Source: an uncultured Lachnospiraceae bacterium
GTDB taxonomy: Bacteria; Bacillota; Clostridia; Lachnospirales; Lachnospiraceae
DNA length: 64,000 nt
Assembly: GCA_951800685.1 (NCBI GenBank)
Contig: CATOJY010000012.1
Coordinates: 1 to 64,000 of the forward strand
Direction: 5' to 3'
The notes below the pieces were generated by a model. The model was not told where the DNA came from. It saw only the letters and a program-made list of their open reading frames with translations, and did no database searches. Shown in pieces: positions 47,907 to 58,766 of the stretch (its first letter is position 1; each line of letters opens with the position of its first letter). The translations under genes and the position numbers were made by a program.

Positions 47907-49130
47907 TCAACTTCTGTAATCCGCGTTGATTTTCACATACTCATAGCTTAAGTCACATCCCCACGCTGTAGCCTCTGCCTCTCCCATATGCATATCCACT
48001 AATACCCGGACTTCCGGTGACGCCAATACCTGGGTCGCCTCTTCTTCACTATACTCCACCGCTGCACCGTCCTGATAGATGAGAATGCTCTTCTCCTCAT
48101 TTTCAAAATAAAGCGCTATCTTCTCTGGATCGAACTGCACCCCGGAATAACCCAACGCACATAAGAACCTGCCAAAGTTAGCATCATGTCCGAAAATGGC
48201 CGCTTTACACAGACTCGATCTAATTACCGATTTACTCAAAATGCGCGCCTCTTCTTTGGTTGCGGCATGAATTACTCTTGTCTCAAAAAGCGCAGTCGCG
48301 CCCTCGCCGTCCCCAGCCATCTTCTTTGCCAATGTGGTGTTAATATAGTTTAACGCTTCCTTGAACCTGACATAATCCTCACCCCTGCTGGTAATCTCAG
48401 GATTGCCCGCCGCACCGTTGGCCAGCACCACCAGTGTGTCATTGGTAGAGGTATCTCCATCCACAGAGATCATGTTAAAAGTGTCCACCACATCCTCACG
48501 CAGCGCCTCCTGCAGCATTTCTTTGGAAATCGCCGCATCTGTTGTCACAAATGCAAGCATCGTACACATATTCGGATGGATCATGCCAGATCCCTTGCAC
48601 ATGCCGCCAACCGTTACCGTTCTGCCGCCCAGCTCCACCTGTACTGCTGCCTGTTTCGATACCGTGTCCGTCGTCATGATTGCTTCCGCTGCCTGGGTAC
48701 CCGCCTCTCTTGTATTCGTCTTAGCTGACGCCAGTTTCTCCACACCTGCCAGAAGCTTCTCCACCGGCATCTGATTACCGATCACCCCTGTTGAGGCTAC
48801 CAAAACAGCATCTGAAGAGATCGAAAGAAGCTGTGCTGTCTTCTCCGCCGTCTGTCTGCAGCAGTCATATCCTTGTTTTCCCGTACAAGCATTGGCAATA
48901 CCAGAGTTCACAACCACCGCCTGAACCGCCGGGGCATGTGCGATGATCTCCTGATCCCACAGCACTGGAGCCGCCTTGACTACATTGCTGGTAAAGACGC
49001 CTGCCGCAGTGCAGGGCACATCACTGTACACCATCGCCATATCTTTCCTGTTCTGATATTTAATCGCCGCCTCAACACCTGCTGCTTCAAAGCCCTGTGC
49101 TGCGGTAACGCCGCCTTCTATGATCTTCAT
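47907..49130 (-). CDS. argJ: bifunctional glutamate N-acetyltransferase/ornithine acetyltransferase
   Basis: [57 protein letters not shown]. Confidence 0.95.
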   Translation of the reverse strand: MKIIEGGVTAAQGFEAAGVEAAIKYQNRKDMAMVYSDVPCTAAGVFTSNVVKAAPVLWDQEIIAHAPAVQAVVVNSGIANACTGKQGYDCCRQTAEKTAQLLSISSDAVLVASTGVIGNQMPVEKLLAGVEKLASAKTNTREAGTQAAEAIMTTDTVSKQAAVQVELGGRTVTVGGMCKGSGMIHPNMCTMLAFVTTDAAISKEMLQEALREDVVDTFNMISVDGDTSTNDTLVVLANGAAGNPEITSRGEDYVRFKEALNYINTTLAKKMAGDGEGATALFETRVIHAATKEEARILSKSVIRSSLCKAAIFGHDANFGRFLCALGYSGVQFDPEKIALYFENEEKSILIYQDGAAVEYSEEEATQVLASPEVRVLVDMHMGEAEATAWGCDLSYEYVKINADYRS

Positions 49131-49283
49131 CCTCTCGTTGTCCTTTCTTCCTATAAACTGTTAGTCCCACGCCTTTCCATACATTTTCACACCATCCCGT
49201 ATGCAGACAGGCCCTTTTGACTCACTGTTTACCATTCTAATACAATTATTCCCCGTTGGGAAGTTAAACTTTTGCCACGTGAT

Positions 49284-49916
49284 TCAGATATTCCCTGACT
49301 CTGGCGCCTCATTCTCCAGGCCGATATCCGGAAGCTCCACATTGATCTGCGTTTCCTCCGCCATCTCATGAGGGTTTGGATTCTCACCCTTCTCCTTTTC
49401 CTCTCCCCATAGGGATTCATACTCCTTATGTTTCTTATCTGCATTCATCACAGCCATATTTTTGGCCGCCTTATATACCTCTATATTGAAATCCATCAGC
49501 TTCTTCTCATCCGAAGCAGGTACCTTATCCCCATTGGCAATCCGTCTGGCAATCTCCAGGCATTTGGCGACCTCTTCCCCATATTCCTGCATGCCTTCGC
49601 CCTGCTGCTTCGCTGCTTCTACATTGGCGATCCCGGTCTCCAGCTCGATCACCTCATCCCGCAGCTTCACATGTTCCTCGATCTGCTCTTTCACCTGATC
49701 AATCTTTTCCTGCAGCTCCTGCGCACGCTTACGATATTCCTCTGACAGTTCGACTACCACCCCGGAGCCGCCATTCCAGGCTTCCTCCGGTGAACCATAT
49801 TGGAACTTCCTATTATGCTCTTCCTGTTCTTTCAGCAGCTTTCTCTGTCTGTTCCGAAGCACTTCCAACTGCGCCGTATATGCCCGTCTGGCCTCTTTAA
49901 TCTTCATCGTTGCCAT
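49284..49916 (-). CDS. hypothetical coiled-coil protein
   Basis: Heptad-rich Glu/Lys sequence over the whole length. Confidence 0.65.
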   Translation of the reverse strand: MATMKIKEARRAYTAQLEVLRNRQRKLLKEQEEHNRKFQYGSPEEAWNGGSGVVVELSEEYRKRAQELQEKIDQVKEQIEEHVKLRDEVIELETGIANVEAAKQQGEGMQEYGEEVAKCLEIARRIANGDKVPASDEKKLMDFNIEVYKAAKNMAVMNADKKHKEYESLWGEEKEKGENPNPHEMAEETQINVELPDIGLENEAPESGNI

Positions 49917-49949
49917 CTCATACCCTCCATGTACGCTTTCCCCGCCTCT

Positions 49950-50399
49950 TCACATCTGATTGAATGCCGTAATGTTCTTCTCATTCAGTGTAAAGTCATA
50001 GTAATTTAAATCTTCCCGTTTCGTCCAGCCGATCTGCCGCCAGAAAGCATTGCCGATATCGTTTGCTGTAAAGGCGATCAGAGAAACCTTATTGATCTGC
50101 TCCGCCTTAAGCGCCTCCATGCAAAAAACCACCATCTGCCTTCCAATGCCCCTCATCCGGTATTTCTCCGCCACACAGACATGGTACAGACAACCTCTCC
50201 TGCCATCATGCCCACACAAAATCGCTCCCACGATCCTGCCATCCTCCACCGCTACGACACTGCTGGAAGGGTTTCTGACAAGGAAACGTGCGACACCTTC
50301 TCTAGAATCGTCCAGGCTTCTGATCGCAAATCCTTTGATGGAAAGCCACAACGCCTTCACGCCTTCATAATCCTCTATCGTCATCGTTCGTATCATCAT
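49950..50399 (-). CDS. GNAT family N-acetyltransferase
   Basis: IVGAILCGHDGRRGCLYHVCVAEKYRMRGIGRQMV. Confidence 0.88.
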   Translation of the reverse strand: MMIRTMTIEDYEGVKALWLSIKGFAIRSLDDSREGVARFLVRNPSSSVVAVEDGRIVGAILCGHDGRRGCLYHVCVAEKYRMRGIGRQMVVFCMEALKAEQINKVSLIAFTANDIGNAFWRQIGWTKREDLNYYDFTLNEKNITAFNQM

Positions 50400-50492
50400 C
50401 TTATTTTCCTTGCCTTTCTATCATCCTATCAATCCACATTGCAGTCAAAATAAGCTTTTTTAAAAAACTCTCCCATAATGGTACTGTTTAGA

Positions 50493-50981
50493 TCAATACC
50501 CCAGCGTCCCCTCCAGAGACTCGTCCTCATCAATCCACTGCTGTACCGGAATCACCCGGTAATCATCCTCGGTATCCCGAATATAAACCGTCTCGATGCC
50601 CGCATTGATAATCTGCCGTTTGCACATAGAGCAGCTGCAGGAATGCTTCACATATTCCCCAGTTCCTGCCTCAACCCCCACCAGATACAAAGCACTGCCG
50701 ATCATCTTATCTCTGGAAGCGCTGATAATGGCATTCGCCTCTGCATGAACGCTCCGGCATAATTCATAACGCTCACCGCGGGGAATCTCCATCTTGATTC
50801 GGACGCATTCCCCAATATCTGTACAGTTTTTCCTGCCCCGCGGCGCTCCCACATATCCCGTAGAAATCACCTCATCATTTTTGACGATCACCGCGCCATA
50901 ATGCCGCCGCAGGCAGGTAGAGCGCTGCGCCACCATCTTCGCCAGATCCAGATAATAGTTTATTTTGTCTCTTCTCACCAT
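50493..50981 (-). CDS. deoxycytidylate deaminase / ComE operon protein 2-like
   Basis: HAEANAII...CSCSMCKRQIINAGIETV (H-A-E and PCxxC-like zinc site). Confidence 0.88.
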   Translation of the reverse strand: MVRRDKINYYLDLAKMVAQRSTCLRRHYGAVIVKNDEVISTGYVGAPRGRKNCTDIGECVRIKMEIPRGERYELCRSVHAEANAIISASRDKMIGSALYLVGVEAGTGEYVKHSCSCSMCKRQIINAGIETVYIRDTEDDYRVIPVQQWIDEDESLEGTLGY

Positions 50982-51064
50982 GTCATGTCCCTATTCCTTT
51001 CCTGTTCCCTATCTGCTAGCTTCCATTCCTTTAGACCCGCTTTTTCCTCCTGTTTCCCAGACTG

Positions 51065-52132
51065 CTACGGGAAGATTGGCACGAACGCCAGCCCCTCATT
51101 CTCCGGAAGGCCAAACATCAGATTCATGTTCTGTACCGCCTGTCCTGCTGCCCCTTTGACCAGATTGTCCAGCGCTCCCATCATAATGATTCTGCCGGTC
51201 CGCTCATCAATCACAAAATTAATGTCTACATAATTGCTTCCTTCCACCCACTTCGTCTCCGGACAGATCCCCTGCTCCAACACACGAATAAAATTTTCTT
51301 CCCCATAATATTTCTCATACACCGCCCTAATTTCTTCATCGGTTGGCAGACTCTCCTGTCCGTCCGCCCCTTTTACAGGAAGCAGCTTTGCATATTCCGT
51401 CACCAGAATTCCTCTGTTCATGGGAACAAGATGCGGTGTAAAATTCAAAAGAATCTCCTTGCCGGCAGCATATCCCAACTGTTCTTCAATCTCCGGTGTA
51501 TGTCTGTGGCTGGCCACACCGTAAGCCTTGATATTTTCATTCACTTCGCAGTACAGATTCGGTACTTTAGCGCCGCGTCCAGCCCCTGATGTGCCGCTCT
51601 TGGCATCGATGATCAACGTATCTGGATCAATCATACCCTCTTTGACAAGCGGATACGCCGTCAGAATAGAACACGTCGTATAGCAGCCCGGATTTGCTAC
51701 CAATCTTGCCTTCTTCACATCCTCTCTGTTTATTTCACAGAGTCCATATACCGCTTCTTCTATGTACTGTGGAGATTTATGCTCTATCCCATACCACTTC
51801 TCATAGACAGGCACCCTCTTGATCCGGAAATCTGCGCTCAAATCTACGATCTTTGTCTTCGACAAAATCCTGTCATTCAACATAGACGCACAGAATCCCT
51901 GTGGCGTAGCCGTGAATATGACATCCACCTGATTAGCCAGTTCTTCCATATTATCATCCATACAAGTATCATCCACAATCTGAAAGAAATTTCGGTACAA
52001 GGATGCATACTTCTGATCCACATAACTGCGGGAACCATACCATTTGATCTCTACTTCTTTGTGTCCTGTCAGAATCCTGACCAATTCTCCTCCTGCATAC
52101 CCTGTTGCCCCTATAATTCCTGCTCTGATCAT
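51065..52132 (-). CDS. argC: N-acetyl-gamma-glutamyl-phosphate reductase
   Basis: MIRAGIIGATGYAGGELVRIL; VANPGCYTTCSIL; RBS GGAGGAAGAG before ATG at 52132. Confidence 0.95.
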   Translation of the reverse strand: MIRAGIIGATGYAGGELVRILTGHKEVEIKWYGSRSYVDQKYASLYRNFFQIVDDTCMDDNMEELANQVDVIFTATPQGFCASMLNDRILSKTKIVDLSADFRIKRVPVYEKWYGIEHKSPQYIEEAVYGLCEINREDVKKARLVANPGCYTTCSILTAYPLVKEGMIDPDTLIIDAKSGTSGAGRGAKVPNLYCEVNENIKAYGVASHRHTPEIEEQLGYAAGKEILLNFTPHLVPMNRGILVTEYAKLLPVKGADGQESLPTDEEIRAVYEKYYGEENFIRVLEQGICPETKWVEGSNYVDINFVIDERTGRIIMMGALDNLVKGAAGQAVQNMNLMFGLPENEGLAFVPIFP

Positions 52133-52150
52133 CTCTTCCTCCATTCTAAT

Positions 52151-52222
52151 GCCCATGCATATAGCAAACTTGCTTGAACAAGTTTGCTTACAATACTGCT
52201 TCAATAGAAAAACACAGTAAGC
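52151..52222 (+). repeat. Dispersed hairpin repeat, copy D
   Basis: GCCCATGCATATAGCAAACTTGCTTGAACAAGTTTGCTTACAATACTGCTTCAATAGAAAA; 10-bp stem AGCAAACTTG/CAAGTTTGCT. Confidence 0.85.
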
Positions 52223-52261
52223 TGTCAATTTAGTTTTCCAACTCCATATCGCATAATAATA

Positions 52262-52290
52262 CATCATTATTGCATATTATTCAATATAAA
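52262..52290 (-). promoter_or_regulatory. ArgR (ARG) box-like site upstream of argC
   Basis: Minus strand TTGAATAATATGCAATAAT. Confidence 0.5.
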
Positions 52291-52492
52291 TTTTATTTTG
52301 AATGTTTTTACTAATAATTAGTAATAAATATACATTCATATGTGACCACTCCTCAGGTTTCCTCACAAATACAAACTGCCATCCCTGTATTGTTTCTATT
52401 CTATCATAAATCCAAAACCATGAAAACGGTGGATTCTATCATTCCCCCGCCTTCTCGCCCTGCCGCAACAGATTGCATAATTTTTCATTTTT

Positions 52493-52508
52493 AATGAATA
52501 ATATTCAG
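52493..52508 (+). promoter_or_regulatory. ArgR (ARG) box-like site upstream of argG
   Basis: TGAATAATATTCA perfect palindrome at 52495-52507; further TTGCATAA-type half sites at 52473-52590. Confidence 0.55.
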
Positions 52509-52749
52509 TTTATCTTCTACTTTTTGCATAAAAAACGAAAAATAATTGCTTTAAAAATGCATAAAATCACACTTGCAATCTACACCGCCATGATGTATAT
52601 TGTTTTAGGAACAAAGCGTAACAGGATTTTACCCGGTTTTTATTCTGCAACCGGGCAAAAATCTCTTAAAACCCATACCACAACCATTTCCGGTAATTTG
52701 ACCGGCCGGTTAAGCTATGGAATAAAGAAAAGACAAAGGAGACTACACC

Positions 52750-53973
52750 ATGAAAGAAAAAGTTGTTCTTGCGTATTCAGGCGGACTCGACACCACAGCG
52801 ATTATCCCCTGGTTAAAGGAAAATTTTGATTACGAAGTAATCTGCGTATGCGGTAACTGCGGCCAGGCCGAAGAGCTTGACGGTCTGGAAGAACGGGCCT
52901 TATCCAGCGGCGCCTCCAAACTCTATATCGAAGATCTCACAGACGAGTTCTGCGACGACTTCATCATACCCTGTGTACAGGCAAATGCGGTATACGAGAA
53001 CAAATATCTGTTAGGTACCTCCATGGCACGTCCTGTCATCGCCAAGAAATTAGTAGAAATCGCCCGTAAAGAAGGCGCTACTGCGATCTGCCACGGTGCT
53101 ACCGGGAAAGGCAACGACCAGATCCGTTTCGAGCTGGGTATCAAGGCTCTAGCGCCCGATTTGAAAATCATCGCTGCATGGCGCAATGAGAAATGGACGA
53201 TGAACTCCCGTGAGGAGGAGATCGAATATTGTAAACAGCACGGTATTCATCTTCCTTTTTCCGCTGATTCAAGCTACAGCCGTGACCGTAACCTGTGGCA
53301 CATCAGCCACGAAGGTTTAGAGCTGGAAGATCCTTCCAACGAGCCTAACTATGAACACTTGCTCGTTCTTGGCACTACGCCGGACAAAGCGCCTGATGAG
53401 GGCGAGTACGTCACTATGACTTTCGAAAAGGGTATTCCCACTTCCGTCAATGGAAAGCAGATGAAAGTGTCCGAGATCATCACCACCTTAAATGAACTGG
53501 GCGGCAAACATGGTATTGGCATCATTGATATCGTAGAGAACCGTGTAGTAGGCATGAAATCCCGCGGCGTTTATGAAACACCTGGCGGCACCATTCTTTA
53601 CGAAGCACATCAGCAGTTGGAGGAGCTGATCCTCGACCGTGATACTTATGCACTCAAGAAAGACCTGGGCAATAAATTCGCACAGATTGTATACGAAGGC
53701 AAATGGTTTACCCCAATCCGTGAGGCAATCCAGGCATTCATCCAGTCCACCCAGAAATATGTGACAGGTGAAGTAAAATTCAAACTCTATAAAGGCAACA
53801 TCATTAAAGCGGGTACCACTTCCCCGTACTCTCTCTACAACGAGAGCATTGCATCTTTCACCACTGGCGATCTGTACGATCATCACGATGCAGAAGGGTT
53901 TATCAATCTGTTCGGATTATCCTGCAAAGTCCGTGCAATGAAAATGCAGGAAAATGGACAAAACCTGCTTTAA
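52750..53973 (+). CDS. argG: argininosuccinate synthase
   Basis: [46 protein letters not shown]. Confidence 0.96.
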   Translation: MKEKVVLAYSGGLDTTAIIPWLKENFDYEVICVCGNCGQAEELDGLEERALSSGASKLYIEDLTDEFCDDFIIPCVQANAVYENKYLLGTSMARPVIAKKLVEIARKEGATAICHGATGKGNDQIRFELGIKALAPDLKIIAAWRNEKWTMNSREEEIEYCKQHGIHLPFSADSSYSRDRNLWHISHEGLELEDPSNEPNYEHLLVLGTTPDKAPDEGEYVTMTFEKGIPTSVNGKQMKVSEIITTLNELGGKHGIGIIDIVENRVVGMKSRGVYETPGGTILYEAHQQLEELILDRDTYALKKDLGNKFAQIVYEGKWFTPIREAIQAFIQSTQKYVTGEVKFKLYKGNIIKAGTTSPYSLYNESIASFTTGDLYDHHDAEGFINLFGLSCKVRAMKMQENGQNLL

Positions 53974-53990
53974 TCCAAGAGGGTCTGATT

Positions 53991-54027
53991 ACAAACGGCT
54001 GCCACTTCGTGACAGCCGTTTGTTTTT
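53991..54027 (+). terminator. Terminator after argG (UUCG tetraloop)
   Basis: ACAAACGGCTGCCACTTCGTGACAGCCGTTTGTTTTT. Confidence 0.88.
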
Positions 54028-54072
54028 ATCTCTATACGCTTTCCCATAATACCTAACCATAAGATTGACCTC

Positions 54073-54894
54073 TCATCCTTTCACAGCTCCTGCCGCAATT
54101 CCCTTGATGATATGTTTCTGCATCACAAGATAGAAGATCACAATGGGAATACTGGAAATCAGGAAGTTTGTCAGAATCAGATTCCACTGGTTACTGTAGG
54201 TCCCGAAGAAATACCGCTGGGACAATGGCAATGTCATAGGTTTTCCATTTCCATACACCAGGAAGGCTACCAGGAACTCTCCCCACACCCACAACGCGTT
54301 TAACACAGCTACTGTGGCCAGGATCGGCTTCATCAGCGGCAGAATAATAATGAATACCATCTTTCCTTTAGAACAGCCGTCAATAGTTGCTGCCTCCTCA
54401 ATCTCCCTGGACATGCCTACACAGTAACTGCGGCAAAGGAAGATGGGAACTGGCATCCCTAACGCCAGATAGACCAAAATAAGACCAAACAACCGGTTGA
54501 CCAACTGGAGATTCCGCACCACTACGATCAGAGCCACCATATATACTTGAAAAGGCACAAATAAGGTAGACATAATCACCAACAAGATAACCGTACACAG
54601 CCTGCTGTTCCATCTAGCCAACGCATATCCTGTCACTGCAGATACCAATACCGTCAACCCGGTCGTCATGACCACAACAAACAGACTGCACAAAAACGAA
54701 GACACAAAGCTTGCTTCCGTCATAATGCGCTCAAAATTTCCCAAATACAAAGAGGATGGCATAGCTATCGCCGAGTCCATAATCTCCCCTTTGGTTTTAA
54801 AGGAATTAATCAGGACGAGGAGCAGCGGAGATGCAAAGATTGCTGCCAGAATCCAGATTACGACCGTTTGAATCCATATTTTACTGTTTTTCAC
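54073..54894 (-). CDS. ABC sugar transporter permease (CUT1, MalG-like)
   Basis: Polytopic; EIEEAATIDGCSKGKMVFIIILPLMKP EAA motif. Confidence 0.92.
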   Translation of the reverse strand: MKNSKIWIQTVVIWILAAIFASPLLLVLINSFKTKGEIMDSAIAMPSSLYLGNFERIMTEASFVSSFLCSLFVVVMTTGLTVLVSAVTGYALARWNSRLCTVILLVIMSTLFVPFQVYMVALIVVVRNLQLVNRLFGLILVYLALGMPVPIFLCRSYCVGMSREIEEAATIDGCSKGKMVFIIILPLMKPILATVAVLNALWVWGEFLVAFLVYGNGKPMTLPLSQRYFFGTYSNQWNLILTNFLISSIPIVIFYLVMQKHIIKGIAAGAVKG

Positions 54895-55760
54895 TGCAGC
54901 CTCTCCTCTCTTTTCTTCATGAAATAATTTAATACCAGACTGATCCCTCCAATAATGATAAACAGAACGACTGACTGTGCCGCCGCATAACCGTTGCGGT
55001 TCGCGTTAAATGCAGTCTTATAGATCTTGAATACCATTGTAGCGGATGCTCCCACCGGACCGCCGCTCGTCATCGTATAAGGCAGTTCAAACACCCGCAT
55101 GTTAGAGGCAACCGCCAAGATCAGACAAGTGATGATGGTTGGGGAGATCAAAGGTAGTTTCACATAGCGCAGCACCTGCATCACACTGGCGCCGTCAATC
55201 CTGGCTGCTTCCACCAAATCCTCCGAGATTCCCTGCAGGGCTGCAAGATAAATCACCATATAATATCCCGCACTGTTCCAGATCCCGACTGCCGCAAGCG
55301 CTGGAATCACTGCATTTTTATTCCCCAAAACTGCAATGCTGCCGCCGCCTAGACCCATAATCAGATCAGGCGCAACCTGCTGGTAGATAAACAACCAGAT
55401 ATAGCCCACCACAAGAAGGCTCATCATATTCGGTATAAAGAAAAATGTCCGCAGCACCGCTTTTAACCGGATTCTGGAATCTAAAAGCAATGCCAGCACC
55501 AGAGAAAGAATATTCCCCGGTATCACCACAAGAATCGCATATTTCAAAGTCACGCTTATCGTCTTTAGAAAGCTTCTGTCTGTAAACGCTTCCTGATAAT
55601 TCGCAGCTCCCACCCAATTATAACTGGTCTTCATCCCATAGGAATCCGTGAAGGACAGCCACAGACTCTGTACTACCGGTATGATAAAAAACACGATAAA
55701 CAGAATGACTGCAGGCATCAGCAATGCGAGATAAAAAATATTCTGTCTTCTTCTCTTCAT
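54891..55760 (-). CDS. ABC sugar transporter permease (CUT1, MalF-like)
   Basis: Polytopic; EDLVEAARIDGASVMQVLRYVKLPLISP EAA motif. Confidence 0.92.
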   Translation of the reverse strand: MKRRRQNIFYLALLMPAVILFIVFFIIPVVQSLWLSFTDSYGMKTSYNWVGAANYQEAFTDRSFLKTISVTLKYAILVVIPGNILSLVLALLLDSRIRLKAVLRTFFFIPNMMSLLVVGYIWLFIYQQVAPDLIMGLGGGSIAVLGNKNAVIPALAAVGIWNSAGYYMVIYLAALQGISEDLVEAARIDGASVMQVLRYVKLPLISPTIITCLILAVASNMRVFELPYTMTSGGPVGASATMVFKIYKTAFNANRNGYAAAQSVVLFIIIGGISLVLNYFMKKREERLQ

Positions 55761-55883
55761 CTTCCTTCCCCTTTCCTTTTCATGTCACGCAGGTCCAGAT
55801 AGTCCAAAAGGGTATCCTGCCGTATACAGCAAGACACCCCTCGGCTTTATACTCACTTTACTTGATCGTGTATCAGACAAATT

Positions 55884-57254
55884 TTACTGTGCCGCCTCAT
55901 CTCTGGCCTTATCCCAATAAGTATCCAGTTCCTCTGACAGACTTGCCCAATCGCTCTCCCCTAACATATAGTAAGAGAAGATCTCCCACAGCTTGTCTGT
56001 ATAGACGCTGCGCAGGACTCTATCACCATAAGGTGTAAACTGTCCGCTTGACAGATAGGAATCAATGTCAGAAGCGATCGGATCATACTCCACGGACACG
56101 CCCTTTACTGACGAAGAAACCCTGACATTTTCAGACCAGATTGTGCCCGCTTCTTCACTTGCCACATAAGCTAAGAAATCTTTTGCTACATCCTGGTGCT
56201 CCGAATCAGCGCAGACAGACAGGGATGTTTCTGGGAAACAGAGCAGCTTAGCATCCGCCTGGTTCTCCGAAATCGGGAACGCCATCAGTCCAATATTAGC
56301 ATCTGGGTTTGCCGACCGGATATCCGCAAGCGCCCAAGAACCATTGCCGTAGAAAGCAGCTTCGCCGTTCGCAATCAACGCGGCGCAATCCTCATACGTA
56401 TTGTTGTAAGCGTTATCAGGATCCGAATATTTGTATACCACATCCGTCAAAATATCAAAAGCCTTTTTCCAGCCACCGTCTTCTGCCGCAATCGTCACCT
56501 CCGAAGCATCTCTCTTAGCGCTCCAGTCAGGATCAGCCCCATATACAGTTTCCGCAAACAAGCCAATCAATGACATATAAGGAACTGACAGATTACTTAA
56601 GCTCAATGCAAAGGGCGTTACCCCATTCGCCTGCAATGTCTCACAGCAGGAAACCAGCTCACTTAAAGTTTCTGGCGCTTCTAAACTGTTCGCCTCCAAA
56701 ACATCCTTATTATAATACAGAGCGATATACCCATTATCAATCGGCATTGCATAAATACCATTCTCATAGATCGCATTGGCTCCAGCCACCGTATCTGCAT
56801 TCAAGCCATCTAGGAAACTCTCACCAGAAAGATCTACCAGGAATTCCGGTTCCACTTCTTTCATCCAGGTGATGATATCCGGCATGTCTCCCGATGCACT
56901 TCTTGCGCGAAGCGTAGTCTTTAAATCATCAGACCCCATAGACTGCAGTTCAAATTTTACATTGGGATGCTCCGCCGTATAATTATCAAACATCTGTTGG
57001 AAGGAAGCCTGCGCAGACTCTTCCGTCTTCAGGGAAAGAATCTCCAGCGTAACGCTTTCTCCCTCCACATCTCCCGCTGAATCTGCTGCATCCGTATTTT
57101 CGGCCTCTGCAGTATTCTCATCAGCAGTTTCTGTATCCTGCGTCTGTTCTTCTGCGGGAGCGGCATCAGATGAATTATTTCCAGATCCGCATCCCATCAG
57201 CATACCGGCTGTCATACTGACGCACAACAGCATTGCCACAATTTTTTTCCTCAT
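55884..57254 (-). CDS. ABC sugar transporter substrate-binding lipoprotein
   Basis: Lipobox LMGCGSG; VTLEILSLKTEESAQASFQQMFDNYTAEHPNVKFE. Confidence 0.92.
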   Translation of the reverse strand: MRKKIVAMLLCVSMTAGMLMGCGSGNNSSDAAPAEEQTQDTETADENTAEAENTDAADSAGDVEGESVTLEILSLKTEESAQASFQQMFDNYTAEHPNVKFELQSMGSDDLKTTLRARSASGDMPDIITWMKEVEPEFLVDLSGESFLDGLNADTVAGANAIYENGIYAMPIDNGYIALYYNKDVLEANSLEAPETLSELVSCCETLQANGVTPFALSLSNLSVPYMSLIGLFAETVYGADPDWSAKRDASEVTIAAEDGGWKKAFDILTDVVYKYSDPDNAYNNTYEDCAALIANGEAAFYGNGSWALADIRSANPDANIGLMAFPISENQADAKLLCFPETSLSVCADSEHQDVAKDFLAYVASEEAGTIWSENVRVSSSVKGVSVEYDPIASDIDSYLSSGQFTPYGDRVLRSVYTDKLWEIFSYYMLGESDWASLSEELDTYWDKARDEAAQ

Positions 57255-57338
57255 ACCTTCCTCCTTCGGATTTACTCCTGATCATAATTTCATATTTATT
57301 CAATCCCACAGTACGCGTTCCTGCCGGATCAAACCAGA

Positions 57339-58544
57339 TTAAGTAACTGCAAGAGATAACTTCGGTTTGGCGAAAAGATGCTCAAACACATAGCAGCACG
57401 CCCCAAGAGCATATTCTTCCCTACGCAGTCTGCCTGGCCGTATATCCAGATTCATCTCCATGTCATGGACCAGGCTGTCCCTGACTGTATTCTTCAGGGT
57501 CTCCCAATAAACGGAACCTTCCAGATTCCCACAGCCCCCAACAATGACTGTCTCTACTTCCAACGTTTTCAAAAGGTTGGACAATGCAATCCCCAGATAA
57601 AATGCTGCCCGCTGCAGGATTAAAGCGCTGTTTCTATCTCCTTGCTTCGCTTTCTCTATGAAATCATAAAGCGTATAATACTCTTCCAGATTGTCCTGTC
57701 CTGTCTGGGTGCGGTAGAACCGGTTCATAGCCAGCTCTCCGGAAAAGGCATCCAGACACCCCTTGTTTCCACAGACACATTCCGGTCCGTTCACATCTAA
57801 GATCGTGTGACCGATATACCCTGCATTCCCATTATTACCATCAAGCGGTCTGTTATGATAGAAAATTGCACTACCAATACCGGAACGGATTCCTATATAT
57901 ACGAAATCTTCCGTGTCCGCCGCAAGATACTTTTCTTTTTCGACCAGCGCTAACAGATGTACATCATTCTTCATGTAGACAGGATACTGGAATTTTTCTT
58001 CCAGGATTTCTTTCATATTAATATAATCCCATCCCCGGATCCTCTTAATGTGCAGCGATTTTCCTTCTCTCTTATGAATCGTTCCCGATATTCCCAAACC
58101 TATACCCACGATCTTTTCTCTGGGTTTCCCCGCTTCCGCGATCAGAGATCCAATTTCATCCAAAAGCCTGGACAATACCAGATCCGCTTCACTATCGATA
58201 TGGAATTTCATTTCCCTGCTCGCTATGATCTCCTTCTTCATGTTGGCGAAAGACATCCTTACTTTAGGAAATTCAAAATCAATCCCCACCGCATACGCAG
58301 AATCTTTATTAATACAGATCAGCTCTGCCGGACGCCCGCCCGTGGATTCCGAAAACCCATTCTTCACAATATAGCCGGCCTCTAAAAATTCTTTCACCGT
58401 CTCCAAAACAGTTGGACGGCTCAGAGAGGTTCTTGAAGTGATCTCCTCTGTGGTTACAGGTTCATACGTCTGGATACACTGCATAACCAGATACTTGTTG
58501 GCAGCCTTTAAAACTTTTGTTGTATTTTTCTTCATAAATGGCAT
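57339..58544 (-). CDS. ROK family transcriptional regulator
   Basis: N-terminal HTH; GIGLGISGTIHKREG; CVCGNKGCLDAFSGE zinc motif. Confidence 0.9.
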   Translation of the reverse strand: MPFMKKNTTKVLKAANKYLVMQCIQTYEPVTTEEITSRTSLSRPTVLETVKEFLEAGYIVKNGFSESTGGRPAELICINKDSAYAVGIDFEFPKVRMSFANMKKEIIASREMKFHIDSEADLVLSRLLDEIGSLIAEAGKPREKIVGIGLGISGTIHKREGKSLHIKRIRGWDYINMKEILEEKFQYPVYMKNDVHLLALVEKEKYLAADTEDFVYIGIRSGIGSAIFYHNRPLDGNNGNAGYIGHTILDVNGPECVCGNKGCLDAFSGELAMNRFYRTQTGQDNLEEYYTLYDFIEKAKQGDRNSALILQRAAFYLGIALSNLLKTLEVETVIVGGCGNLEGSVYWETLKNTVRDSLVHDMEMNLDIRPGRLRREEYALGACCYVFEHLFAKPKLSLAVT

Positions 58545-58594
58545 CTCCCCTTATCCATTTCTGATTGTATTGTCATTATAGCATCTATGTTTTG

Positions 58595-58630
58595 TTTTGT
58601 AAATAACTTTTGTAAATATTTTTTATAAAA
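58595..58630. promoter_or_regulatory. Candidate ROK operator (TTTTGTAAATA direct repeats)
   Basis: ttttgtaaata at 58595-58605 and 58608-58618, then tttttataaaa. Confidence 0.4.
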
Positions 58631-58766
58631 CTACTTTTCATATTAAATATCCTGTGCTATACTACAGCTAAAGCACAGAAAAACATAATGATCGTATACC
58701 ATATGATCCGATGGCGCACTCTATCATCAGGGTTACGATCATGCTTATTAGTAAGGAGGACATTTC

